From the NCBI GenBank assembly GCA_023391695.1, contig JAEWAK010000062.1, forward strand, positions 1 to 64,000: 64,000 nt of DNA. Direction: 5' to 3'. The stretch's first letter is position 1. Every line of letters begins with the position of its first letter. Below the pieces are notes generated by a model, which was not told where the DNA came from, searched no databases, and was given only the letters and a program-made list of their open reading frames with translations. The DNA comes from Bacillota bacterium. Its GTDB lineage: Bacteria > Bacillota > Clostridia > Lachnospirales > Lachnospiraceae. This document shows positions 33,544 to 41,716 of this stretch, piece by piece. Both the position numbers and the translations under genes were made by a program.

Positions 33544-34287
33544 TTGCGTAAGGAAAAGAGAAAAATTAAAACAGGCAGATGGTTGTTTACTATATTTAAT
33601 CTGGCTGTAATTATTATAATTACACGGTATATCCATAACAGATATTTTAATATAAAAATATTTGGATCCAGCTATCATTTTATAATAGCATACGGTATTC
33701 TTTCCATGTTCCTTATCAAACGGTGTTTTGACATTAAGATAAAAAACATGTATTTAAATTGCGGGCTGGATGACATAGATGAAATGACAGGAATTGAGTT
33801 TGAGGTTTATTTATTTCACAAATTTAAAAAAATGGGTTATAAAGTTAAAATGACTCCCGTAACCGGTGACTACGGTGCAGATTTGGTGTTAAAAAAGAGG
33901 AGAAAGAAAATTGTGGTGCAGGCGAAAAGATACCATCAGGATGTGGGCATTGCTGCGGTCCAGGAGGTAATTGGTTCAATTGCATATTATAATGCTGCTA
34001 GGGGAATGGTGGTAACAAACAGTTTTTTTACACCCAATGCTGTTAATCTGGCACGGGCAAATGAAATCACTTTATGGGACAGAAGGGCTTTAATAAGATA
34101 TTTAATAAAAGAAGAGGGTAATGGGGATATTTTTGAGGGCTTTATTTCAGACAAGGAGAATATCCGGCATTGTCCAATGTGCGGTAAAAAATTAGTACGC
34201 AGAAATGGCAGATATGGTTATTTTTTTGGATGCAGCGGTTTCCCGAAATGCAGTTATACAGAGCCGGTATCCGATATTAAAACGTAA
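33544..34287 (+). CDS. Membrane-anchored Mrr-like restriction endonuclease with topoisomerase-type zinc finger
   Basis: A 247-residue protein starting with TTG at 33544; the ribosome binding site is poor, so the start is tentative. Two hydrophobic helices (about 13-30 and 45-60) precede an Mrr-like catalytic domain with TGDYGADLVL and VVQAKRYHQD, the D...QxK nuclease signature. The C-terminus is a topoisomerase-I-type zinc knuckle (CPMCGKKLV ... GCSGFPKCSY). Mrr-like enzymes cleave modified or foreign DNA, though this anchored architecture is poorly studied. A duplicate of the gene's end lies at 28797. Confidence 0.82.
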   Translation: MRKEKRKIKTGRWLFTIFNLAVIIIITRYIHNRYFNIKIFGSSYHFIIAYGILSMFLIKRCFDIKIKNMYLNCGLDDIDEMTGIEFEVYLFHKFKKMGYKVKMTPVTGDYGADLVLKKRRKKIVVQAKRYHQDVGIAAVQEVIGSIAYYNAARGMVVTNSFFTPNAVNLARANEITLWDRRALIRYLIKEEGNGDIFEGFISDKENIRHCPMCGKKLVRRNGRYGYFFGCSGFPKCSYTEPVSDIKT

Positions 34288-34427
34288 CATTATATGGCGG
34301 GGTTTCAGTTAATATTATTATTTATCAATTAGATTCTAAAAGTCAACTAGTACAATTGAGGAGGTTTCCGCAGCTTTATTTGGTTTTCAACTTATTTTTA
34401 AATGATATCACTTAAAGGAGCTTAATC

Positions 34428-35336
34428 ATGACAATTATAAATTATTCTAAGGAGAATATGGATTCCCCTAACTACGAAATATATTACAAAAATAATATTC
34501 CTATGGTGGACCACGCTCTTCATTATCATGACTTTCTTGAATTGTATTTTCATATGGAAGGTGATTGTGACTATATTATTGACAGCCGTATTTATACCCT
34601 GCAAAAAGGTGATATTATAATAATTAACCGTCAAAAACTTCACCGCTCTGCTATTAAGAATTTTACAAAACCATATCTTAGATTCGTTCTCTGGTTAGAT
34701 TATAACTTTGTAGATCAATTAATTGGTGAACTTGTTAACTTTCAAAAACTAATTGGATCGGAAAGTGATATTGAGATAATAAGACTTCCCAGAGAACAGT
34801 GGGAGAGAATGGAATATACACTACAAAATTTGTATGCAGAATCTAAAGTGCAAGACTTTGTTAGTGTACCTTTAACAGAGAACTACTTACAGGAAATAAT
34901 ACTCCTAATATGTAGGTATAGTATGAAAAATTATGAAATTAAAGAAACTTCCATAAAAAATGATGTTGTGATTCAGGCAGTAATGGACTATATCGACAGG
35001 CACTACAGGGAAGCATTGACGTTAGATGAAATAGCCGATCATTTTTACATGAATAAATATCATTTAATGAGAAAATTTAAAAAGCATACCCAGATGACAA
35101 TAATGGACTACTGCAAAAAGAAACGACTTATGATAGCAAGAGATTATTTAATGAAAGGTACCAGTATACAAAATATATATAAGAAATGTGGGTTTGAAGA
35201 TTATTCAAATTTCTTTAGAGCGTTCCGGTCCGTATACAAAATGTCACCGCGGGAATATAAGAATTATATGCAAAAAAATAATAATAGTACGATTCGCTTG
35301 GAAACAGGAATGGAGAATATGAATAAAAATCATTAA
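34428..35336 (+). CDS. AraC-family regulator
   Basis: A 302-residue protein with an N-terminal cupin-like domain (HALHYHDFLELYFHMEG) and two helix-turn-helix motifs at the C-terminus (LDEIADHFYMNKYHLMRKF; KKCGFEDYSNFFRAFRSVY). AAAGGAGCTTAATC before the ATG. It lies upstream of, and in the same direction as, the ABC/GH13 operon, which it probably activates. The inducer is likely the sugar of that operon. Confidence 0.87.
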   Translation: MTIINYSKENMDSPNYEIYYKNNIPMVDHALHYHDFLELYFHMEGDCDYIIDSRIYTLQKGDIIIINRQKLHRSAIKNFTKPYLRFVLWLDYNFVDQLIGELVNFQKLIGSESDIEIIRLPREQWERMEYTLQNLYAESKVQDFVSVPLTENYLQEIILLICRYSMKNYEIKETSIKNDVVIQAVMDYIDRHYREALTLDEIADHFYMNKYHLMRKFKKHTQMTIMDYCKKKRLMIARDYLMKGTSIQNIYKKCGFEDYSNFFRAFRSVYKMSPREYKNYMQKNNNSTIRLETGMENMNKNH

Positions 35337-35528
35337 TAACACCAATTTATGAAAAAAAGACAAGATAAAATTATTTTTAATAGTCATTATTTGCAATGTT
35401 TTTGTCATTTTGAGTTATTTAAAACTAATTTTGAATGGTATAATTTATACAAAAGATAAATTAGATCTTTTAATAAATTGGGCATAATATCCACAGCGGA
35501 TAGGGTGCCCGGCACGAGGAGGACTTAT

Positions 35529-36860
35529 ATGAAAAAATTATTTAGTTTCTTATTAAGCGGAATTCTGATTGTATCTTTAACAGCTTGTTCTGCGGGTACA
35601 AAAAACCCCGGGGTATCCCAAACTACTGAATCTGCTGCCTCACAACCGGCATCAGACAATGAAAAAGTTGAAATTAGTTTTCTTGTTACGAAACCGGAAA
35701 TTGTTACTCAATTTGAGGAGACATTTGCCGGATACACGGAGTCCCATCCAAATGTAACTATTTCAGCAATCCCTCTTTCCGGTCAGACCATTTACGAAAA
35801 ATTAACGACTTTGTATTCAGCCGGAAATGCGCCGACCATCACCATGGTGGGCGGACCTGAATTTACAGCTTTCCAGGATGATTTTTTAGATGTAACGGAT
35901 ACGGATTTTGCAAAAACGGTTTATGACTGGGCTTTAGACAAAACAACCGTAGACGGCAAAGTCCTTGCTATTCCTACAACTGCGGAAGGAATTGGAATAT
36001 TGTACAATAAAACGGTTATTGAAGGAGCTACAGGCCGGGAATTTGATCCGGCGTCCATTAAAACCAGAAAAGATTTTGCGGCAATTCTTGAAGAAATATC
36101 AAAAACGGAATATTCTCCCGTACAATTAACAAATTTGGATTGGCTGCTTGGTTCACATATGCCGTCAACTTTATATGGTGCAATGAGTAAGGACTATGGC
36201 GAAAGGCAGAAAGTAATTGAAGCATGTAAAACAGGAGAATTTAACTTTGCCGAAGATGAAACATTCAATAACTGGATGGATACTTTTGATTTGCTTATGA
36301 AATATAATATGCATAAGGATGCTCCATTTGGAAATGCATATGAAGACGATCAATTAGTAATGGCAAGTGATGAAGTTGCTTTTTGGCCAATCGGTAATTA
36401 TGTTTATCCTAACATTGCAGATATTAATCCGGATGCACAGATTGGATTAATGCCATATCCTATGGGAGATGAGGAAGATACTCTTGGCAATAAGGAAATT
36501 GTACTTTCTTACTCTATGTTTGCAATTGATAAACTTCAGTCCTCAGAAGCAGAACAGGCTGCCGCTATTGACTTCTTTAATTGGCTTATTACATCGGAAG
36601 AAGGACAGGATCATTATATTAATACTCTGACATTCACACCGGTATTTGAAGGATTTAAGATCCAGCCGACAAACCCTTTGGCAAAACAGATTGTAGAGTA
36701 TATGGCAGCGGGAAATACATTAGAACGAATGAGTGATTATTTTCCGGCAGGAGTTATGAATAAATTTGGTGCTACTATGCAGCAATATCTTGATGGAGTT
36801 ATTACCAGAGAGGATGTAGCAACACAATTCACTGACGAATGGGTTTTATTTTCCAAATAA
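35529..36860 (+). CDS. Sugar-binding lipoprotein of a CUT1 ABC transporter
   Basis: A 443-residue family-1 sugar-binding protein, anchored by a lipobox (VSLTAC) after MKKLFSFLLSGILI. The ATG at 35529 follows GAGGAGG, better than upstream starts. The mature sequence (FLVTKPEIVTQFEETF, EGIGILYNKTVI, FWPIGNYVYPNI) has the maltose/oligosaccharide-binding pattern. It delivers sugar to the MalF/MalG-like permeases that follow. The ATPase is not encoded here, so a shared MsmK/UgpC-type ATPase elsewhere is expected. Confidence 0.9.
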   Translation: MKKLFSFLLSGILIVSLTACSAGTKNPGVSQTTESAASQPASDNEKVEISFLVTKPEIVTQFEETFAGYTESHPNVTISAIPLSGQTIYEKLTTLYSAGNAPTITMVGGPEFTAFQDDFLDVTDTDFAKTVYDWALDKTTVDGKVLAIPTTAEGIGILYNKTVIEGATGREFDPASIKTRKDFAAILEEISKTEYSPVQLTNLDWLLGSHMPSTLYGAMSKDYGERQKVIEACKTGEFNFAEDETFNNWMDTFDLLMKYNMHKDAPFGNAYEDDQLVMASDEVAFWPIGNYVYPNIADINPDAQIGLMPYPMGDEEDTLGNKEIVLSYSMFAIDKLQSSEAEQAAAIDFFNWLITSEEGQDHYINTLTFTPVFEGFKIQPTNPLAKQIVEYMAAGNTLERMSDYFPAGVMNKFGATMQQYLDGVITREDVATQFTDEWVLFSK

Positions 36861-36973
36861 ATAAATTGTTATAAAGAACTAATGTAAGGAGGCAGCAGAA
36901 TATATGTAAATTTGCCTGTAATCTGGGGGATTTATGTATAACGTGTTGCTTCCTTTTTTGCAAGGAGGGAAAA

Positions 36974-37864
36974 ATGAATAGAAGAAAGTCAAAATTAAAA
37001 AGTTTGCAAATATTTATGCTGTTTGGATTTGTTCCGGTTATCATATTTTGCATTGTAGTATTAGTACCGTTTTTGACAGGTCTTTTTTTATCGTTTACAA
37101 ATTGGAATGGATCAATCGGAAAAGAAATTGGATTCATTGGATTGAACAATTACTTCAATGCCATTTCTGACTCTAATTTTTGGACTTCTTTAGGCAAGAC
37201 ATTTTATTATGTGGTTTTTGTAGTTATTCTTACCAATATATTGGCTTTTACATTTAGCTTACTTGTTACCAGTGGAATCAAGGGACAAAATTTTTACAGG
37301 ACCGGGTACTTTACCCCAAATTTAATCGGAGGGGTAATACTGGGGTATATATGGCAATTTATATTCTCCAGAGTATTAACTTACTGGGGCGGTTCAATGG
37401 GAATAGGATTTTTTACAAAAAGCTGGCTAACGAATCCCGATATGGCCATATGGGCCTTGATATTGGTTGGTGTTTGGCAAAACGCAGGTTATATGATGCT
37501 GATTTATATAGCTGGCTTGGTGGGAGTTGATAAAAGTTTAATAGAGGCATCTAAAATTGATGGGGCCAATTCATTACAGTCTTTACTGCATATTAGACTG
37601 CCCATGATAATTCAGGCTTTTACTATAACTTTATTTTTAACTTTACGGAAGGCTTTTATGGTATACGATGTCAATTTATCATTGACGAAGGGCGGGCCTT
37701 ATGGCACAACGGAGCTAATTTCCATGCACGTATACAATGAAGCTTTCTTGAATCAGAATTTAGGTTCTGGCCAGGCTAAGGCCTTTCTATTATTTGCAAT
37801 CGTTGCTGCGATAGCATTAGCACAGGTATTTGCGCTTAAGAAAAAGGAGGTGGAGGCCTTATGA
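36974..37864 (+). CDS. Sugar ABC transporter permease, MalF/LacF type
   Basis: A 296-residue permease with about six helices and the EAA loop (VDKSLIEASKIDGANSLQS). AAGGAGGG before the ATG. Its TGA stop overlaps the next permease by four bases (ATGA), so the pair is coupled. It lies 113 bp after the binding lipoprotein gene; the gap includes an AGGAGG with a short dead-end frame, and no promoter is obvious. Confidence 0.9.
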   Translation: MNRRKSKLKSLQIFMLFGFVPVIIFCIVVLVPFLTGLFLSFTNWNGSIGKEIGFIGLNNYFNAISDSNFWTSLGKTFYYVVFVVILTNILAFTFSLLVTSGIKGQNFYRTGYFTPNLIGGVILGYIWQFIFSRVLTYWGGSMGIGFFTKSWLTNPDMAIWALILVGVWQNAGYMMLIYIAGLVGVDKSLIEASKIDGANSLQSLLHIRLPMIIQAFTITLFLTLRKAFMVYDVNLSLTKGGPYGTTELISMHVYNEAFLNQNLGSGQAKAFLLFAIVAAIALAQVFALKKKEVEAL

Positions 37865-38688
37865 TGCTGAGAAAACGAATTGGTTTAATTGCAAAGCACT
37901 TTTTTGCCTTGTTGTTTTTGTTTTTTATGATATTTCCATTCTTTTTGGTACTGATTAATGCATTTAAATCTCGTATGGATATTATTAAGAATCCATTGTC
38001 ATTGCCGGTTGTATTTTCTGTCGACAATTTTGTGAAGGCATGGAATACCATGCATTTTGATAAGGTTCTTATCAACACATTTTATATTACTCTGATTACT
38101 CAGATTGTATTAATCGTGTTTGGTTCCATGCTGGCATATATGCTGGTAAGGTGGGATTGGAAAATAAATAAGCTGATTTTTGCTATCTTAATTTGTGCCA
38201 TGATTATTCCTTTTCAGTCATTGATGATACCATTTGTCAGTATTTTTGGATATTTTAATATGATGAACAGCCGTACCGCTTTGATATTTTTTTACCTGGG
38301 ATTTGGTATGCCAATGACCACTTTTATGTACCACGGTTTTATTAAAAATATTTCCGTGGAAATGGAAGAGGCAGCCAAAATAGACGGATGTTCTTATATG
38401 AGGTGTTTTTGGAACATTGTTTTTCCAAATTTAAAACCGATTTCAACTACAATATTAATTGTTAATATACTATGGACATGGAATGATTTCTTATTACCCT
38501 CCTTAGTGTTAATTAAGGAAAAAGCCAGAACAATACCCCTGTCGACATTTTATTTTTTTGGTGAATATACCGCAGAACTGGGGTTGGCAATGGCTGCCTT
38601 GATTTTATCTGTATTACCCGTTTTAGTGATTTATCTTTTATTGCAAAAACAGATTGTAACAGGAGTTATGGACGGAGCAATAAAATAG
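37861..38688 (+). CDS. Sugar ABC transporter permease, MalG/LacG type
   Basis: A 275-residue partner permease with six or so helices, containing the EAA loop (VEMEEAAKIDGCSYMRC) and LWTWNDFLLPSLVL, the usual MalG-like landmarks. Its ATG overlaps the stop of the upstream permease. AAGGAGGTGG lies 5-14 nt before the start. Confidence 0.9.
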   Translation: MMLRKRIGLIAKHFFALLFLFFMIFPFFLVLINAFKSRMDIIKNPLSLPVVFSVDNFVKAWNTMHFDKVLINTFYITLITQIVLIVFGSMLAYMLVRWDWKINKLIFAILICAMIIPFQSLMIPFVSIFGYFNMMNSRTALIFFYLGFGMPMTTFMYHGFIKNISVEMEEAAKIDGCSYMRCFWNIVFPNLKPISTTILIVNILWTWNDFLLPSLVLIKEKARTIPLSTFYFFGEYTAELGLAMAALILSVLPVLVIYLLLQKQIVTGVMDGAIK

Positions 38689-38703
38689 CAGGAGGGGAAA
38701 GAC

Positions 38704-40146
38704 TTGAAGTTAGCTAACAAAATTATGCTTATAACTTATCCGGACAGTATGGGAGGAGATTTAAATACTTTAAATCTTTCTTTGAGACAATATTTTAACG
38801 GAGCAGTTGGAGGCATTCATATTCTGCCTTTTTTTCCATCAAGTGGGGATAGGGGATTTTCACCAATTACATATGACCAGGTTGCTGCTGATTTTGGTAA
38901 TTGGGAGGATATTCGTAAATTATCGGAATCTTATCATTTAATGTGCGACGTAATGGTGAATCATATTTCAAAGCAAAGCAATGAGTTCCGGGATTATTTA
39001 CTGCATGGGGAAAAATCGGAATATGCAGGCATGTTTTTGGATTATGAAGAGTTCTGGGGAAAAGGCCGGCCGACAAAGGAAGATATTCAGTTATTGTACC
39101 GGCGCAAGGACGGAGAACCATATCTGGAGGTCGAATTTTCAAACGGAAATAAAAAGAAACTTTGGTGTACCTTTACAGAGGAACAATTGGATTTGGATAT
39201 TAATCATGCGCTTACAAAAAAAAATATAACAGAAACATTTCATAAATTGGTACAGCATGGAATCTCATTGATACGGTTGGATGCGGTTGGATATGTGATT
39301 AAAAGAAAGAACACCAATTGTTTTTTAGTGGAGCCTGATATCTGGGAGTTTATGGATTCCCTTAATAAAAGTATGAAAGAGAAAGAGATATATTTACTTC
39401 CGGAAATCCATGATACCTGGCATACAGCCAAAAAACTTGAGGCACATAATATATGGAGTTATGATTTTGTACTTCCGTGTTTAATGTTGCAAGCGATTTA
39501 TAAAAAAACGACGGGCAAACTGGCTGACTGGCTTAGAACAGCACCTAAAACCCAATTTACGGTCTTAGATACACATGACGGTATCGGGGTATATGATTCT
39601 TTTGATTGGGTGAATCATGAAGAAGCGCAGGAATTAATCTCTTTACTTGAGGATACTCTCAGCTATTCTTTTAAGCCTTTAAATCCGGAAAAGAAACGCC
39701 ATTGGAAGGCATATCAATTATATGCAACCTATTTTTCCGCTCTTCATGAAGATGAGCAGGCATATCTGTGTGCGCGAGCAATCCAATTTTTCGCACCCGG
39801 AATTCCGCAGGTTTATTATGTCGGCATGCTCGCCGGAAAGAATGATTATGACGCATTGGCTGTTAATTCGGATCACAGGTCGATTAACCGTCACAATTTT
39901 TCCATATTTGAGATTGAAATGAATTCACAGCGGGAGGTAGTAAAAAAGTTAATACACTTAATGCAGTTCCGTAATCAATATCCTGCGTTTGACGGAGAAA
40001 TTATAGTTGAGAACCCAACCGATAAAAACTTGATAATTACAAGAAATGACGGGCAATATCAGGCAGTTCTGACCTGTGATTTTAATACAATGGATTTTAA
40101 TATTAAGTATAGGCATGAGAAAATTTTTCAACAGCTGGAGCTTTAG
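38704..40146 (+). CDS. GH13 sucrose-phosphorylase-family enzyme
   Basis: A 480-residue GH13 subfamily-18 enzyme with a TTG start, supported by AGGAGGGG at 38690-38697. It would cleave an imported glucoside with phosphate to glucose 1-phosphate, saving ATP. Catalytic residues are the Asp of IRLDAVGY (about 195), the Glu of LLPEIHDTW (about 233) and the transition-state Asp of LDTHDGIG (about 286). Members act on sucrose, sucrose 6'-phosphate, glucosylglycerol or glucosylglycerate, and the acceptor cannot be fixed here. The preceding ABC genes imply the substrate enters without phosphorylation. Confidence 0.85.
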   Translation: MKLANKIMLITYPDSMGGDLNTLNLSLRQYFNGAVGGIHILPFFPSSGDRGFSPITYDQVAADFGNWEDIRKLSESYHLMCDVMVNHISKQSNEFRDYLLHGEKSEYAGMFLDYEEFWGKGRPTKEDIQLLYRRKDGEPYLEVEFSNGNKKKLWCTFTEEQLDLDINHALTKKNITETFHKLVQHGISLIRLDAVGYVIKRKNTNCFLVEPDIWEFMDSLNKSMKEKEIYLLPEIHDTWHTAKKLEAHNIWSYDFVLPCLMLQAIYKKTTGKLADWLRTAPKTQFTVLDTHDGIGVYDSFDWVNHEEAQELISLLEDTLSYSFKPLNPEKKRHWKAYQLYATYFSALHEDEQAYLCARAIQFFAPGIPQVYYVGMLAGKNDYDALAVNSDHRSINRHNFSIFEIEMNSQREVVKKLIHLMQFRNQYPAFDGEIIVENPTDKNLIITRNDGQYQAVLTCDFNTMDFNIKYRHEKIFQQLEL

Positions 40147-40420
40147 GAGGCGGAAAAAAATATACTGGGTAAGCGGTAAGTGTTACCAAAGGAGGGACAG
40201 GTATTTCAATAGACGGGTGTGAATCTAATCCTCTTTATATGATGCGGGTATAAAAAATAGATAGTTGTTGGTAATCAATGTATATGATATTATGATATTA
40301 CTATTATAATTTCTGGGTTTATGTAAAATCAATTGATAAAAAAGTTATTTTAGTATAAGGCATTTCATGTAACTAAGTTACGGAATGATTAATAATATCT
40401 TACAAACAAGGAGGGCTATC

Positions 40421-41428
40421 GTGGTTACCATTAAAGAAGTAGCCAGGGACGCTGGAGTTTCCGTTGGTACAGTATCCAAAGTACTGAATAATATCCATGT
40501 AACAAAAGAATATAAAGAAAGAGTGGAGCAATCTATTTCCAGGCTGGGGTATCATGTAAACACCTATGCCAGGGGATTAAAGGCACAAAGGACCAATACG
40601 ATTGCAATTATTGTTCCGGACCTTATCAGTCCTTTTTTTGCGTTATTGGTAAATTACGTGGAACAGGCGCTTTCGGAACTCAATTACAAGCTTTTGATAT
40701 GTAATTCACACTGTAAAAAAGAAAAAGAAATCGCTTATATAAATATGGCAAAACAAAATAAAGTGGACGGTCTGATCAGTGTTACCTACAGTAATAGTGA
40801 TGAATATCTGAGTGAAGATTTACCCATCATTTCCATTGACCGGCATTATAAATCAAAAGTTTGCTGCGTATCCAGCGATAATTATCAGGGCGGAAAGCTG
40901 GCAGCGCAAAAGTTGATTGAAACCGGCTGTAAAAATATTGTATATATAAGAACCGGTTCCAATATAAGCGGTGAGACCTTAAAGCGGGGAAACGGTTTTA
41001 TCGAGGTATGCCGTAATGCCGAAATTTCCTACCGGTGTTTGGAATTCGGCGAAGAAACTACCATAGAAGAAGATGGTGAAACCAAAGTTAAGGTTCATCA
41101 ATATCTGGACCTATGCATGAAGGATGGTAAATTCTTATATGATGGTATATTTACCAGTTCGGATTCCCTGGGGCAGATTATTGTCGAGAAACTTAAGGAG
41201 TTGAAGGTAAAGATACCGGGGGATGTGCAGGTAATCGGCTATGACGGACTAAAAGCACTGAATGTAGGAAATTATCAGTTATCAAGCATTAAGCAGCCGG
41301 TTAAAGATATGGCGGAAATGTGTGTCACTCAATTAATGAGATTAATTAATAAAGAACCGGTAGAAGACTTGACAATACTTCCTGTTACCTTTGTGGACGG
41401 TGGTACGACAAAAGGAATTAACAATTAA
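40421..41428 (+). CDS. LacI-family regulator
   Basis: A 335-residue repressor beginning with GTG at 40421, five nt after AAGGAGGG. Frames beginning upstream lack such a site. The helix-turn-helix TIKEVARDAGVSVGTVSKVL plus hinge (VNTYARGLKAQRTNTI) is the LacI signature, and the C-terminus is a sugar-binding domain (IAIIVPDLISPFF, IDRHYKSKVCCVSSDN). It lies after the phosphorylase operon, so it probably controls it or the secreted beta-helix gene next door. The 270-bp gap upstream holds no gene. Confidence 0.88.
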   Translation: MVTIKEVARDAGVSVGTVSKVLNNIHVTKEYKERVEQSISRLGYHVNTYARGLKAQRTNTIAIIVPDLISPFFALLVNYVEQALSELNYKLLICNSHCKKEKEIAYINMAKQNKVDGLISVTYSNSDEYLSEDLPIISIDRHYKSKVCCVSSDNYQGGKLAAQKLIETGCKNIVYIRTGSNISGETLKRGNGFIEVCRNAEISYRCLEFGEETTIEEDGETKVKVHQYLDLCMKDGKFLYDGIFTSSDSLGQIIVEKLKELKVKIPGDVQVIGYDGLKALNVGNYQLSSIKQPVKDMAEMCVTQLMRLINKEPVEDLTILPVTFVDGGTTKGINN

Positions 41429-41680
41429 CAGGTAAGGATATCTGCTGATCGGGATAAAGATTTTCTGCTATTACGTCATTGGAAAATGTCATTTACTTAA
41501 TTGTTAAGTAGACATTTCGTGTTTTAGTAAGCAGAAACTTATAAAAATAAATAAAAACGTGAATAATCCACAAATAATTGGTACTGTTCCTGTTTACATC
41601 ACTTATGTTGTTTGTTAGTATGAAATTGTAACAAAGTAAATATTTCCCATATTGAAAAGGAGGATAGAAAGGGAAAATCT
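41429..41680. other. Intergenic upstream of the beta-helix gene
   Basis: About 250 AT-rich bases. AAAAGGAGG at 41655-41663 precedes an ATG at 41681, but the spacing is better at 41717. No other feature supported. Confidence 0.3.
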
Positions 41681-41716
41681 ATGACAAAAAAACTTCAAAA
41701 GGAGAAGGGAGCTTTT

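Noticed and set aside
39240..39431. Minus-strand frames inside the GH13 gene
   Set aside because: Shadow frames opposite a well-supported enzyme gene.
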